DNA of 64,000 bases, from contig NC_049995.1 in assembly GCF_000003815.2 (NCBI RefSeq), positions 2,495,173 to 2,559,172 of the forward strand, given 5' to 3'. Origin of the DNA: Branchiostoma floridae. Taxonomy: Eukaryota; Chordata; Leptocardii; Amphioxiformes; Branchiostomatidae. Below the pieces are notes generated by a model, which saw only the letters and a list, made by a program, of their open reading frames with translations, searched no databases and was not told the DNA's origin. Within the stretch, counting starts at the first letter, position 1; every line of letters begins with the position of its first letter. The position numbers and the translations under genes were made by a program. Shown here piece by piece: positions 33,407-44,445 of this stretch.

Positions 33407-36400
33407 ATGGCAGGCACAAAGATATCGCTTTTTGTCCTCTTCCTGTTTGTGCCCTTGTCTCCGGCTGGTTCATCTTGCCCTGGCTTTTGCGAAGTCAAAC
33501 GTACCGAGCGTTGCAAGGTGCGTGGGGTGGGAGATATTTACAATCATGACCCCTCCCTGCCGTGCGCCATGTGCAATACGACCGGTCAGGCCGATGAGAA
33601 TCAGCTCGGGTGTCTTCCATCCACTCTGAGGAAGCTCCAAGTGGCAGGGCACTCCGACAGCAGAGGTAAGCTGAAGACCCTGCCTAGTCTTGACCGCCTC
33701 TTCACCCTTCTCCTTGGGCCTGGCCACATCCTGACGGCTGAAAGCGGAACGTTTTCGGCCGTGCCAAACCTCCATTGGCTGTCCATGAGCAACAACGCCA
33801 TCAGTGTCATCGGGACCTGGTTCGGCGGAATCAGGAAGCTGGAAAAGCTCGACCTGTCTCGGAATGAGATCAAAGAAATCAAGGAGAACGCCCTTCAGCC
33901 ACTGATCAAGCTTGAGCTTCTCACCTTGATGTACAACCGGCTCCGTGCTGTGGAAGAGCGGTACTTCGCAGGGCTGGCCAGCCTCAAAATCCTGCACCTG
34001 AGCTACAACAACATCTTGCACATCGCCAGCAAGTCGTTTGATCTGCTCCCAAAACTGAAAGTGCTCTACCTGAGTCACAACAAGCTCTCGACCATCCCTG
34101 TGGAGGCGCTCACTGCCCTGCCTGAAAAAAGTGTCAACGTTGAGGACAACCCATTCCGCTGCACCTGTGCGCTCGAAGGCCTGAAATCTGTTGGCTCTAG
34201 GGTAATCCATCCCAGTGTGTACAACAGATTGCAGTGCAGCTACCCACCAAGCCTCTCGGGGAGCTCGATTGCCAGCGTGCAGAGCTATGAGATGCCATGT
34301 CCAACTCCTACAGCCAAGGTGTCCCGCCAGGATAACGGAGTCACTCTCGTGTGTGAGGTCTTCTGGGAGAAGCAGCCAGAGATCAAGTGGTTGGATCCAG
34401 AAGAGAGAGCCGTTGGAGAAAGAGAGTCCATCAGTTCATGTGGCGGCGTTGTGACCACACGCTTGGAGCACGAGATTCCGACCACCCAGTCCCCTAGGGG
34501 AGGATCTGTCCACTCAACCGACGACCCCGGCCTACCCTACATCGGCAAGTCCACCTCCACCCTCCGCATGAGTCAGCAGGCCTACCGGTGCTGGACGGAG
34601 GGCAGCTTCCGATGCGTCGTGCAGTCTGCACCAGGCACCATTGATGTGGATCTACCGCTGACCAAGGCAAGTGAGACAAGCGAGGGAGGACAGCGGCATG
34701 TGCACACGATGATGGCAGCGGCATACACGACCACAACATCCGTCCTGCAAAACGCCAAGGTGACAGACAGAATGAAGAAGGAACCAACGGACAAGAACAC
34801 CCTGCAAGATGGCACTAACCCGGCAGCCGAGAAAGCACCATGGAAACCCGTGATGACCACCGTCTACACCGCAACACCCGCCCGACAGAACACGATCACA
34901 GGGAGGATGACCAAACCTACGGACAGGAACACCAAACAGGACGACGCCCCTCTAGAATCTTGGCGCATCGTCATGATGATCGGTATCTTCCTCGTAATCG
35001 CAATCCTGGCTCCGATCGCACTGGACCGTGTAGCGGCCAAATGCCGCAAGCTCTTCAGGAAGCGAGAATACCAGCGTCGGGACGCACAAGACGGCAACGC
35101 TGCAGGCAATATCGGAGACATCCCGCTGCAAACCATCCAGCCCTCGCCCGCTGCTGACCCAACGACTGGGGACCCTCCCCGCCACGCCGACCCCGACGAC
35201 ATCCCAGACGACGAATCCATCACTCCGTATGCCGAAACCTCGCGCTTGGAAAACCCGATGTATGGCGCAGACGGGAGGGGAACAGGAGGTGCCACATCGA
35301 CCCGAGACCCTCGTCAGCGACCCACCGGACCCACGGCCTCGTCCACGGCCTCGTCACGACCACAACGCCCCAGGGTAGCACGGGTGGGGAAGGCCCCAGA
35401 TCCACCTCCGCGTCCCGACAACAGCGGCGACTCTACCTACTACCCGCCAAGCACGGGGCAAGCAGTTGAGAAGATCCCGGCTCTACCGCCACGGAACCCG
35501 CATACCTACGTCAACTCCAACGCCTCATCCCAAGGACAGGGCTCGCAGAAGACACAAGCAGAAGTGATCCAACAAGTCTCGAGGATGGACGAAGAAGAGG
35601 GAGCCAAGGGTCCCAACATCTACCTTGACCTCAACGGCGCCGCACGCCTTTCTGGCACGGAGACGGCTCGGGCACAGAAGATTCCGACTCCACTTCCACG
35701 GACCAACTCCAAAGTCTCATCACAACGAAAACGCCTGGGAATGCGTAGGAAGATGGACGAAGAGGAGGAAACCGAGGGTCCCAACATCTACCTTGACCTC
35801 AACGGCGCCGCACGCCTTTCTGGCACGGAGACGGCTCGGGCACAGAAGATTCCGACTCCACTTCCACGGACCAACTCCAAAGTCTCATCACAACGAAAAC
35901 GCCTGGGAATGCTTAGGAAGATGGACGAAGAGGAGGAAACCGAGGGTCCCAACATCTATCTTGACCTCAACGGCGCTGCACGCCTCTCTGGCTCGGAGAC
36001 GGCTCAGGCAGCAAATATCCCGGCTCCTCTCCCACGGAACCGCCACACATACGTCAACTCCAACATCTCATCGCAACCACGAGGCTCGCAACGCCAGAAG
36101 ACTCGATTAGAAGAGATCGTCCCGGACCAGCTCCCACGAATCCACACCAACGTCAACTCTAACGTCTCATGTAAACCACAAGGCACGGAGGCGACCCAAT
36201 CGGAAGAGATCCCGGCTCCTCTTCCCCGGAACCGCCACACCTACGTCAATTCCAACGTCTCATCCCAACCACAAGGCTCGGAGACGACTCAAGATCAAGC
36301 AGAAGAGATCCCAGCTCCTCTTCCCCGGAACCGCCACACCTACGTCAACTCCAACGTCTCATCCCAACCACGAGGCTCGGAGACGACTCAAGATCAAGCA

Positions 36401-37282
36401 GAAGAGATCCCGGATCCGGCCCCGGAACCGCCACACCTACGTCAACTCCAACGTCTCATCCCAACCACAAGGCTCGGAGACGACTCAAGATCAAGCAGAA
36501 GAGATCCCAGCTCCTCTTCCCCGGAACCGCCACACCTACGTCAACTCCAACGTCTCATCCCAACCACGAGGCTCGGAGACGACTCAAGATCAAGCAGAAG
36601 AGATCCCGGATCCGGCCCCGGAACCGCCACACCTACGTCAACTCCAACGTCTCATCCCAACCACGAGGCTCGGAGACGACTCAAGATCAAGCAGAAGAGA
36701 TCCCGAATCCTTTTCCCCGGAACCGCCACACCTACGTCAACTCCAACGTCTCATCCCAACCACGAGGCTCGGAGACGACTCAAGATCAAGCAGAAGAGAT
36801 CCCGGATCCTTTTCCCCGGAACCGCCACACCTACGTCAACTCCAACGTCTCATCCCAACCACGAGGCTCGGAGACGACTCAAGATCAAGCAGAAGAGATC
36901 CCGAATCCTTTTCCCCGGAACCGCCACACCTACGTCAACTCCAACGTCTCATCCCAACCACGAGGCTCGGAGACGACTCAAGATCAAGCAGAAGAGATCC
37001 CAGCTCCTCTTCCCCGGAACCGCCACACCTACGTCAACTCCAACGTCTCATCCCAACCACGAGGCTCGGAGACGACTCAAGATCAAGCAGAAGAGATCCC
37101 GAATCCTTTTCCCCGGAACCGCCACACCTACGTCAACTCCAACGTCTCATCCCAACCACGAGGCTCGGAGACGACTCAAGATCAAGCAGAAGAGATCCCG
37201 GATCCTCTTCCCCGGAACCGCCACACCTACGTCAACTCCAACGTCCTATCACAACCACGAGGCATGGGGAGGAGGCCAATGA
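33407..37282 (+). CDS. LRR-Ig single-pass receptor with tandem phosphotyrosine-type repeats (frameshifted)
   Basis: Intronless. ATG at 33407 (GAAATGG context; the frame opens at a TTG just before). Signal peptide ~1-22; Cys-rich LRR N-cap; five to six LRRs ~95-245 (LEKLDLSRNEIKEI, LKILHLSYNNIL, LKVLYLSHNKLS); LRR C-cap from ~248 (NPFRCTC); one Ig-like domain ~300-410 (VTLVCEV ... FRCVVQS); Thr-rich stalk; membrane segment ~519-541. The cytoplasmic tail has an NPMYG motif, three 56-residue repeats with NIYLDLNGAARL, then about eleven 33-residue repeats with PLPRNRHTYVNSN. YVN fits the Grb2 SH2 consensus YxN, and PLPRN is Pro-rich. Two identical 2 bp losses (about 36412 and 36608) push the reading into other frames, so this ORF ends at 37282, whereas the repeat frame runs to TAA 37378-37380 (NVYLDLNS). 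Amphioxus is known for many LRR-Ig genes; no specific orthologue recognised. Confidence 0.85.
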   Translation: MAGTKISLFVLFLFVPLSPAGSSCPGFCEVKRTERCKVRGVGDIYNHDPSLPCAMCNTTGQADENQLGCLPSTLRKLQVAGHSDSRGKLKTLPSLDRLFTLLLGPGHILTAESGTFSAVPNLHWLSMSNNAISVIGTWFGGIRKLEKLDLSRNEIKEIKENALQPLIKLELLTLMYNRLRAVEERYFAGLASLKILHLSYNNILHIASKSFDLLPKLKVLYLSHNKLSTIPVEALTALPEKSVNVEDNPFRCTCALEGLKSVGSRVIHPSVYNRLQCSYPPSLSGSSIASVQSYEMPCPTPTAKVSRQDNGVTLVCEVFWEKQPEIKWLDPEERAVGERESISSCGGVVTTRLEHEIPTTQSPRGGSVHSTDDPGLPYIGKSTSTLRMSQQAYRCWTEGSFRCVVQSAPGTIDVDLPLTKASETSEGGQRHVHTMMAAAYTTTTSVLQNAKVTDRMKKEPTDKNTLQDGTNPAAEKAPWKPVMTTVYTATPARQNTITGRMTKPTDRNTKQDDAPLESWRIVMMIGIFLVIAILAPIALDRVAAKCRKLFRKREYQRRDAQDGNAAGNIGDIPLQTIQPSPAADPTTGDPPRHADPDDIPDDESITPYAETSRLENPMYGADGRGTGGATSTRDPRQRPTGPTASSTASSRPQRPRVARVGKAPDPPPRPDNSGDSTYYPPSTGQAVEKIPALPPRNPHTYVNSNASSQGQGSQKTQAEVIQQVSRMDEEEGAKGPNIYLDLNGAARLSGTETARAQKIPTPLPRTNSKVSSQRKRLGMRRKMDEEEETEGPNIYLDLNGAARLSGTETARAQKIPTPLPRTNSKVSSQRKRLGMLRKMDEEEETEGPNIYLDLNGAARLSGSETAQAANIPAPLPRNRHTYVNSNISSQPRGSQRQKTRLEEIVPDQLPRIHTNVNSNVSCKPQGTEATQSEEIPAPLPRNRHTYVNSNVSSQPQGSETTQDQAEEIPAPLPRNRHTYVNSNVSSQPRGSETTQDQAEEIPDPAPEPPHLRQLQRLIPTTRLGDDSRSSRRDPSSSSPEPPHLRQLQRLIPTTRLGDDSRSSRRDPGSGPGTATPTSTPTSHPNHEARRRLKIKQKRSRILFPGTATPTSTPTSHPNHEARRRLKIKQKRSRILFPGTATPTSTPTSHPNHEARRRLKIKQKRSRILFPGTATPTSTPTSHPNHEARRRLKIKQKRSQLLFPGTATPTSTPTSHPNHEARRRLKIKQKRSRILFPGTATPTSTPTSHPNHEARRRLKIKQKRSRILFPGTATPTSTPTSYHNHEAWGGGQ
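35585..36088 (+). repeat. 168 bp in-frame coding repeats of the LRR-Ig receptor
   Basis: Starts at 35585, 35753 and 35921, period 168 bp (56 codons), in frame. Each carries MDEEE, GPNIYLDLNGAARLSG and, in the first two, PTPLPRTNSKVSSQRKRLGM. The same YLDLN motif closes the protein frame at 37358-37380. Confidence 0.9.
36241..37260 (+). repeat. 99 bp tandem coding repeats with two 97 bp units
   Basis: CTACGTCAA recurs at 36241, 36340, 36437, 36536, 36633, 36732, 36831, 36930, 37029, 37128 and 37227. Spacing is 99 bp except 97 bp into the units at 36437 and 36633. Both short units share GGATCCGGCCCCGGAACC, so a two-unit block was probably duplicated. No frame of the repeat contains a stop, which is why the ORF survives the shifts. 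Confidence 0.92.
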
Positions 37283-37422
37283 CGCCCCGATCCGCGTACG
37301 GTGACACAGCGTACCCGCAAGGCGCGGACGAAGAAGAGGAAGTCGAAGGTCCCAACGTCTACCTTGACCTGAACTCATAATTGCTCAAAATGCCACTGGA
37401 TGCCAATAACTACAGCTGAGCT

Positions 37423-38350
37423 AACTCAGTACCGGACAGAGTCCCTGACTCGGAACTCCCCCCATCCCCAACCCAGGATGCTGTCCAGTGACGGTAGTAA
37501 AATGGTCACTCCTAAAATCAGTCACACTCAGCACACACTCAGCAGTCTGAAACTAACTTCAACTGAATCAACTCAGTACCGGACAGAGTCTCTGACTCGG
37601 AACTTTGCCCCCCAGGAAAGTAGCCATGCCATCTACTGAAGGTGTCCCTGGTTTAAAAAAATGGTCACTCCTGAAATCAGTCACATAGCTAACACAATCA
37701 GCAGCCTGAAACTAACTACAACTCAGTACCGGACAGAGCCCCTGACTCGGAACTTTGCCCTCAGGAAAGTAGCTATGCCATCTACTGACGTTGGCCCTGG
37801 TGCAATAAAATGGTCATTATTAAAATCAGTCACATAGATCACACTCAGCAGTCTGAAACTAACTTCAACTGAATCAACTCAGTACCGGACAGAGTCTCTG
37901 ACTCGGAACTTTGCCCCCCAGGAAAGTAGCCATGCCATCTACTGAAGGTGTCCCTGGTTCAAAAAATGGTCACTCCTGAAATCAGTCACATAGCTGACAC
38001 AATCAGCAGCCTGAAACTAACTACAACTCAGTACCGGACAGAGCCTCTGACTCGGAACTTTGCCCCCAGGAAAGTAGCTATGCCATCTACTGACGTTGGC
38101 CCTGGTGCAATAAAATGGTCATTATCAAAATCAGTCACATAGATCACAATCAGCAGTCTGAAACTAACTACAACCGAATCAACTCAGTACCGACAGAGTC
38201 TCTGACTCGGAACTTTGCCCCCCCAGGAAAGTAGCCATGCCATCTACTGACGGTGGCCCTGATGCAAAAAAAATGGTCACTCCTGAAATCAGTCACATAG
38301 TTGACACAATCAGCAGCCTGAAACCTCACAGAAACGCCTGGTCCGGCAGC
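37423..38350. repeat. ~150 bp tandem repeats downstream of the LRR-Ig gene
   Basis: CTCAGTACCGACAGAG-type cores (CTCAGTACCGGACAGAG in most) recur near 37424, 37571, 37721, 37877, 38027 and 38181. They are followed by CTGACTCGGAACTTTGCCC, GCCATCTACTGA and ATGGTCACTCCTGAAATCAG. About six copies, non-coding, beginning within 50 bp of the repeat-frame stop codon. Confidence 0.88.
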
Positions 38351-40519
38351 CGGTCACCAAGATGAACCAGCCTAATATCTCATTAAAGGAAAATCTTAAA
38401 CTTCAGAATTTCATGGTCATTCTTAGAATCCGTCACATAGCTCAAATTCTTAGCAGCCTGAAAACAAAGGTTTAAACAAACAAACAAACAAACAAACGAA
38501 CCTCACTAAAACGCCTAGTCCGAAAGCTGGTCAGCAAGATGAACCAGCCTAAGGTCTCAGTTAAGGAAAATCTTAAACTTCAGAATTCCAATCCATACCC
38601 CAACACAAATCCTTCAGCTTTATTGTACAATGCACATATCAAGCTTAAAACTAACAAATCCAACTTTTATAGATGAGGGATCCGTCCTTTATGGCCTGCA
38701 ACAAAACTGAGAGAGCAAACCTGGCACGGAAAAGGACTATGAGTATGGACAACGATTTTGTTATGACGTCATGAGCTGTATATACTTACTTTTTATTGTA
38801 CATGAAAACTTGTAGGAAAGAACCACGAGGAAAGAAAGACAAAGAAAGAAAGACAGAAAGACATAGAAAGAAAGAAAGAAAGACATAGAAAGAAAGAAAC
38901 AAACAAACAAATGGTGTACCAAAATTTAAGAATTGCTGGATTGTATGTCATATAAATTGATATAGGGTCATAAATGATCATGTACTGTGACTATGGCGTG
39001 TTTGAATAGGAAGCAATAATTCAGAAAGGCTACAGTTATGTTTTAACTATGAGAATGCAATGTATGTAAATTTATGCAGCAACATCGTTTAGTTGTTAAT
39101 CAAGCATCAGAAATTCAAGACTATGACATCAACATGTACAGCTGTAGCTGTTTTGAATTACTTGTTAAACTTTTACTGAGAAGATTGCAATACATGGATT
39201 ATTTGATATGTCCAGCTGTTAAAATAACAGCAGTTTATAGATTTGTTCTTCAAAGGTCATTTGTTGGCCAATACAACTGCGTGATGTAAAACTTTGGCTC
39301 CCGCTTCTGTTTATTTTACTATGTGATTAGGCAGGGAAGCAGTAAGCACCATAATAATCTCAGCATCAATGTTCCACAAAAGATGCTGAATTCCAACTTT
39401 GTAGTCAGTCTTTTTACTCTAAATTGGAAACAAGATGAACCTATACCTTCGCCATACCAAGACATTATTAGTAGCTTAGAGTTATTAGTATGATATACAA
39501 CTTGAAATGCTCATCTACACATGTCACAAATATGAAATCGCCACCATTTCCTGTAACGTAGTGCAACCGTTGCTCAGTAGATATGCAAAGCTTTGTATTG
39601 GTATGATTCATATGAATTCATAATCTTGCCATAGTACATATGTTGCAAATATCCAAATCCATATTCAGCAAGCTAAATTTTTGTCAATTGATTATGCAAA
39701 TCATAACTAAATTAGCGTCATTAATGTCTGAAGATATTCTTCTTCACCTAATCTACATGTGTCACTGGTATGGATATTTAATCATTTAACACTAGTTCAC
39801 CTTTATCCGTGGAGTAGTAGTGCCAATTTTTCTTATATATGCCCCCCCCCCCCCCCCAAACACACACACATAGAAACATCTGCTAGGAGAACTACGGTCT
39901 GCTTGGAGCGCTACACTACGGTCTTTGCGGGTCGCCATAAAACTCACTTTATAACCTTGGTTTCTAGATAGTCGCTTAGCAACCTGACAAACCAAGACAC
40001 AAACATTAGGTCAAAAAAAGATTTATCAACTCTTTCAAAACATTACACGTGGAGGGGTCCACCGGAAAAACGTGGATAGGTGATCATTGAATTTTTTTTT
40101 CTTTAAAATTTCTCTGCCACTTACAAACAGAAAGACATTTCTTCGTAGAATTTTAGCTTCTTGTGCACTGAGAATGTTGTAATAAACATCGTATCCGTTC
40201 TTCAAACAAAATGAAAAAAAAATGTCTGACTTTGGGACCCTGTGCTGTGTACTTGGCCATATTTGCACATCCTCGAAGTTCTTCGAGTGCCTGGTTGCAT
40301 GACGTCCAGGTAAAATATCGTAAAATTTGTGCTTCTTATGATATACTTTGCCATCACATGTATGACTGAAAACTCTTCAATTGGTATTGGAAGTTTTTTG
40401 AGTGGGATTTCAACAACTGCGGCTTTGGAAAGAGACTGCAACGAAGGCACAGTTTCTGCCTAGTTCACAGTACATGTGAATTCAAGATATAGACAAGTTG
40501 CTGTGCAGGGATTTCTTCA
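38351..40519. other. Intergenic, low-complexity rich
   Basis: A further short repeat (GGTCACCAAGATGAACCAGCC at 38355 and a near copy at 38528), (GAAA)n at about 38820-38900, a C-run at about 39842-39857 and a MITE end fragment at about 39790-39818. No exon recognised before 40520. Confidence 0.5.
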
Positions 40520-42625
40520 ATGGCGTGTATCGTAGCAAAAACCGTCGGACTTGAGGTCCTCCAGTGGGGTTTGGTAGCGGTTCCAGTGTTCGTTACCGGT
40601 CATCAGTTAACCTCATCAGGGAACTCTACCCTGTCTGCCAATCAGGGAGGCTCTTTCATTGCCATCGGGAAACTGTCCTTGGTAGCCTACTGGATGATAT
40701 TGTTAGGAAGCTTCCTGTTGGTCACCTTGGCAGTGTATCTGCCTGTCAAGATATTCCTCTACAGACAACGGCAATCTACAAGCGCAACTTTGGAATGGTG
40801 AGAATTGTGTTCGGTACTTCTTGTGCCTATCATAACCCTACATAATTATTGATGAAAATGAAAACGTAACAAACCCTTCCTATATATGCAGCTTATAATA
40901 ACTTTCTAAACCTTCGTGCCTTCCTATAGCTAACTTTCTAAGACATTGTGTGTGTATTTTTTTCGCAAATTTTTCCGCTTTAAGTGTGTTAAGTTGATTT
41001 TGAGCATGTTTAGTAGGACAAGTTTTGCCTCTCTTGTTTGTTCGACATATCAATGATTAACGTGCCTTGGCGAGTGCGCCAGCCAATCTCGTTTTATTGT
41101 AGTTGTAACGTAAACACAGAAGTGTGATGCGTGTTCACACGTTATATCAAGTCATGACAGAAGGAAATGATAGATGCAGCTAGTAAAGACGGGCGTCGAT
41201 ACCGACTTTTGGTATGCAAATTAGCTGTCAGTTGAAAAAGAAAGGCGGCAATTATGAAAGCATGTGTCTCCAATCTGTACCAAACCAAAGGTGATTTGTG
41301 CGGTTGTAAAATATCAGAATTGTTTGGACATCTGCTACTTACACTTGCCATAAAGGTTTGCTGCTATGGCAGATTGTAGCACAGGGGGTCTCTCATCGGT
41401 GTTAAAATTGGTCTCTCACCAATGTTTCAGGAGACCGTCCATCCTACTGTACAACCTGCTGTCTGCCCTGCCCTGCTACGTCATGATTCTTGTGGGAATA
41501 CAGGTATGTGTTGTATCATCATTTCAACATCACATTTGGTCTGTAATTCTAAAGGGGTATCCATTCAGCCATTTCTGTTTTGCCCAGGTGGCTCTCAGTA
41601 ACTTTTTTTTAGGTTTGAATACAAATAATGATCTTTCTTGCACTCAATATATTAACTAAGATGCCTGGGTTTGCCATGTATTGCATCGTTTGCAATCTCA
41701 ATAAATTAAGTTTCTTGCATGTCGTTATAGCAATTAGCATTCACCTCGCTCTATTTAGAAAGATATCACACTTTATTCTAACGAGGACGAATCGGCTAAA
41801 TATCATTTTATTTAATATCTAACTTAAATCAGGCAAATTTGTTGGTCATCTCTATATGCCACCGCCAAAGACTTCTTTTACTGAAACTGATACAGATTGA
41901 GTGAATACGCCAAAACGCAGTTTACTCAAGCAACTGGATATGATTTTGGAAACGGTCAGACGTTTCAGAATGAGTGAATATTTGCTCTTCCATTTACTGT
42001 ACAGACCCCCCTGTCGAACGTCAACGCCAAACTGTACGAAGACGCCATCTACGTCACCACTCCCACAATCCTCCTGTGTCTCATAGCAACGGAGTGGGTT
42101 GCCAAGTGGAAAGAGGACGACAACTTCTCGTCTGACATGGCGGAGGCCATGCTCAACGATTTCCATACAGCCTACGACATCATGGAACTCATATCTCTCG
42201 GTCTCGACGACGACATCGCCAGTAAAACGTGGCCAATCTTTGCCATTTTCTTCTTCTCTTTCCTCGCTATGTTTAAATACGTTCCGCGTTCTCCAAAATA
42301 TAAAAACGAAGAGGAAGAATCTGGGAACAGCAGAGCTAAAAATTGGCTGCTGACAAATATTTTTGTCCAGGACCTTCCATTCTTTACGTTGCGAGTAACA
42401 CTGATCGGTCTGTACGGTCTAAAAGCAGGGGAACTTTTGTATCCCGCCAAAAGCGCCGCCGGGCTGGTGTTTAGGTCACTGCAGTTGTATCTGATGAGGA
42501 AAGAAAAGGGAAAGGTGGCGCCGTCAACGTCTGAGAAGAGTATCGCTCCAGAAGAGCTTGATTTAGAAGAAAAGGATGAAACGATGGACGTAGAAGACCT
42601 TCCTACAGAAACGTTGGAGGGCTAG
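40520..42625 (+). CDS. TMEM26: TMEM26-like multipass membrane protein
   Basis: Three exons: 40520-40797, 41431-41503 and 42005-42625 (stop TAG 42623-42625), 323 aa, all GT-AG and in frame (phases 2, 0). Several hydrophobic helices: YWMILLGSFLLVTLAVYL in exon 1, PSILLYNLLSALPCYVMILV across exon 2, PTILLCLIA and WPIFAIFFFSFLAMF in exon 3. The order and spacing of LEWRPSILLYNLLS, DIMELISLGLDDD and NIFVQDLPFFTLRV match TMEM26 family proteins as I remember them. The C-terminus is acidic (ELDLEEKDETMDVEDLPTETLEG). Function of the family is poorly known; assignment is by eye. Confidence 0.7.
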
Positions 42626-42702
42626 ACAATCCTACAAACTGTGATTCTTAAGAAACGCAGCAGCTAACGTGTAACGCAGCCCCTTTTCCATGCCGCTCAA
42701 AC

Positions 42703-42895
42703 GTCGTCGTCTGAGATGAGTATCGCTCCAGAAGAGCTTGATTTAGAAGAAAAGGAGGAAACTCTGGATGTGGAAGACCTTCCTACAGAAACGTTGGAGG
42801 GATAGACAGACTAGTCTTACAAACTGAAACGGATGCATTCATAAGAAACGCAGCAGCGGGCGTGTAACGCAGCCTTTTTCCATGCCGTTTAAACG
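42703..42895 (+). repeat. Tandem copy of the TMEM26-like 3' coding tail and stop
   Basis: 42703-42895 repeats 42523-42702 with period 180 bp, including the coding sequence for SIAPEELDLEEKEETLDV and DLPTETLEG, the TAG and the following AAGAAACGCAGCAGC. The copy is still open over this span although it lies beyond the stop codon. Differences are few (K/M, D/E, M/L). Confidence 0.92.
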
Positions 42896-44445
42896 AGATT
42901 TTGCTGGAAATGTTAATTAACGAATCAATACGGACTGATCGTTTATTGGATGACATCGGACCAGACTTAATAGCGATTTAAGAGAAGCATTGTGTGCTAA
43001 GAACTTGGTGGACGGTCTTTTACCACATGTACAACGCGTACGTTTTACTTACCTGTACATATAGTCAAAGTCCTTTGATAACTAGTGAACTGCACCTAGA
43101 AACAGATACGCCAGATGTCGTTAAAGTAATGTGGAACGACTAGTGCTCCACAGACATAATAAAAGGGCATCGAGTCAATTACATTTGTATATAAAAGCAT
43201 TGGTGATCGGAAATCACTCGAAAAGACGGTGCCCCAAACCCTGATATGCACCTCACCCTTCTTGAAGTGTGAGTGACTGTGTGGGTGTGTATTTACGCTT
43301 GACGGATGTTAATGTTAGTTTACTGATATCCAGCGGCGGCCAGAGAACAAGTGCCCGGCTATATCCGGTCACTCACCTGAAGTTTTGTCCATCAGGCCGT
43401 TGTAATGACATTATTATGTTTTTATCACATACAAATAAAACTGAAGAAGTTGAACGAATATTGCCCTATTATGGCATCTCAAATAAGACCATAAGTAACA
43501 AAACTTCTTCATCGATAAACAACACTGTGACAAAAAGTAAGGTGCGTTAGTTTTCGTACGCAAACCTCTTAAAATTCCTTTAAAACTTTAAGCACTAGAA
43601 GGCCATTATTCTAATATTTGCAAGCAAACGCAAATTATTTCAGCCTACGGCTCTTGTAAAGAAAACGATCACCAGAATAAAGAAAATATGAATGTTTTAT
43701 TCCTGGTATGATTAAGTCAAAACTTTGTAAGTCCACAAGAACATAGTCATTGCCAGACTCCGGCCTGGCCGAACAGTAATAGGGGACCATCATGGCTAAG
43801 TTAGGAATAAAATTGGCCTAGGAGTGAACTGACCGGCCGGCGGATAGCTGGAGAGACTGCAAAAGACTGACTGAAATCCCATGGCAACAAATGTTTTATC
43901 TACTAGGCCAAATTCTCATCTTTTGTCATCCATCTGACACGTCTGCTTGGAGACTACAAAAAAAAAAAAACATAATTGTTTAATGATTGACAGCAAGCGA
44001 ACTTTGTCTGTGGCGCCCCCTACACCGGAATGCAGGTCATGCAGGTCACAGGTGCGGCTATTTGCGATTACGTCACATCGAACCCACGTGCTGTTTACTC
44101 ACCAAAGGACAAAACAGCCGGACTATTCCATAGATCGAAATAAGGGGAGACTCATACACACCACATTTTTCTAAACTTTTTATACTTCTTTTGAAATATC
44201 ATACTTATTCTAATAGTTTATCAAATATACATATATCATTTTTATACGTCTATGTACTGAGACAGTCTTTGATATTGTTGAGATAAAAGAAAGGTTTAAA
44301 GCCATAACCACCCCTTCAAGCTGAAATGAAAGCTTCCTCGGTTTGTTTAACAAATGGGAAAGTTTACTTTGATAAAGTTCAGACTAAGAGAGTCCTGTAT
44401 CCACACGTTACGCAGTTGGGTATTCGGCTTCAATTCAGGATAACC
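42896..44445. other. Intergenic between TMEM26-like and LAMP-like genes
   Basis: A candidate AATAAA for the TMEM26-like gene lies at 43434-43439. Upstream of the LAMP-like gene, TTACGTCA (44069-44076, CRE-like) and CACGTG (44085-44090) are visible. Short ORFs here look like chance. Confidence 0.45.
44085..44090 (+). promoter_or_regulatory. E-box upstream of the LAMP-like gene
   Basis: CACGTG about 355 bp before the start codon, beside a CRE-like TTACGTCA. TFEB-type CLEAR elements of lysosomal genes have a CACGTG core, but the flanks here (CC/CT) are not the full consensus. Suggestive only. Confidence 0.3.

Noticed and set aside
33470..34210. 246 aa minus-strand ORF opposite the LRR region
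   Set aside because: Antisense shadow of the LRR coding sequence.
35625..36110. Second ORF (161 aa) overlapping the LRR-Ig coding repeats
   Set aside because: Out-of-frame reading of the 168 bp repeats, which lack stops in other frames.
43269..43550. 93 aa ORF downstream of the TMEM26-like gene
   Set aside because: No recognisable features, AT-rich, and it overlaps the likely 3' UTR and polyadenylation signal.
44326..44445. Upstream in-frame ATG of the LAMP-like ORF
   Set aside because: It would put 40 residues before a clear signal peptide starting at the ATG 44446.
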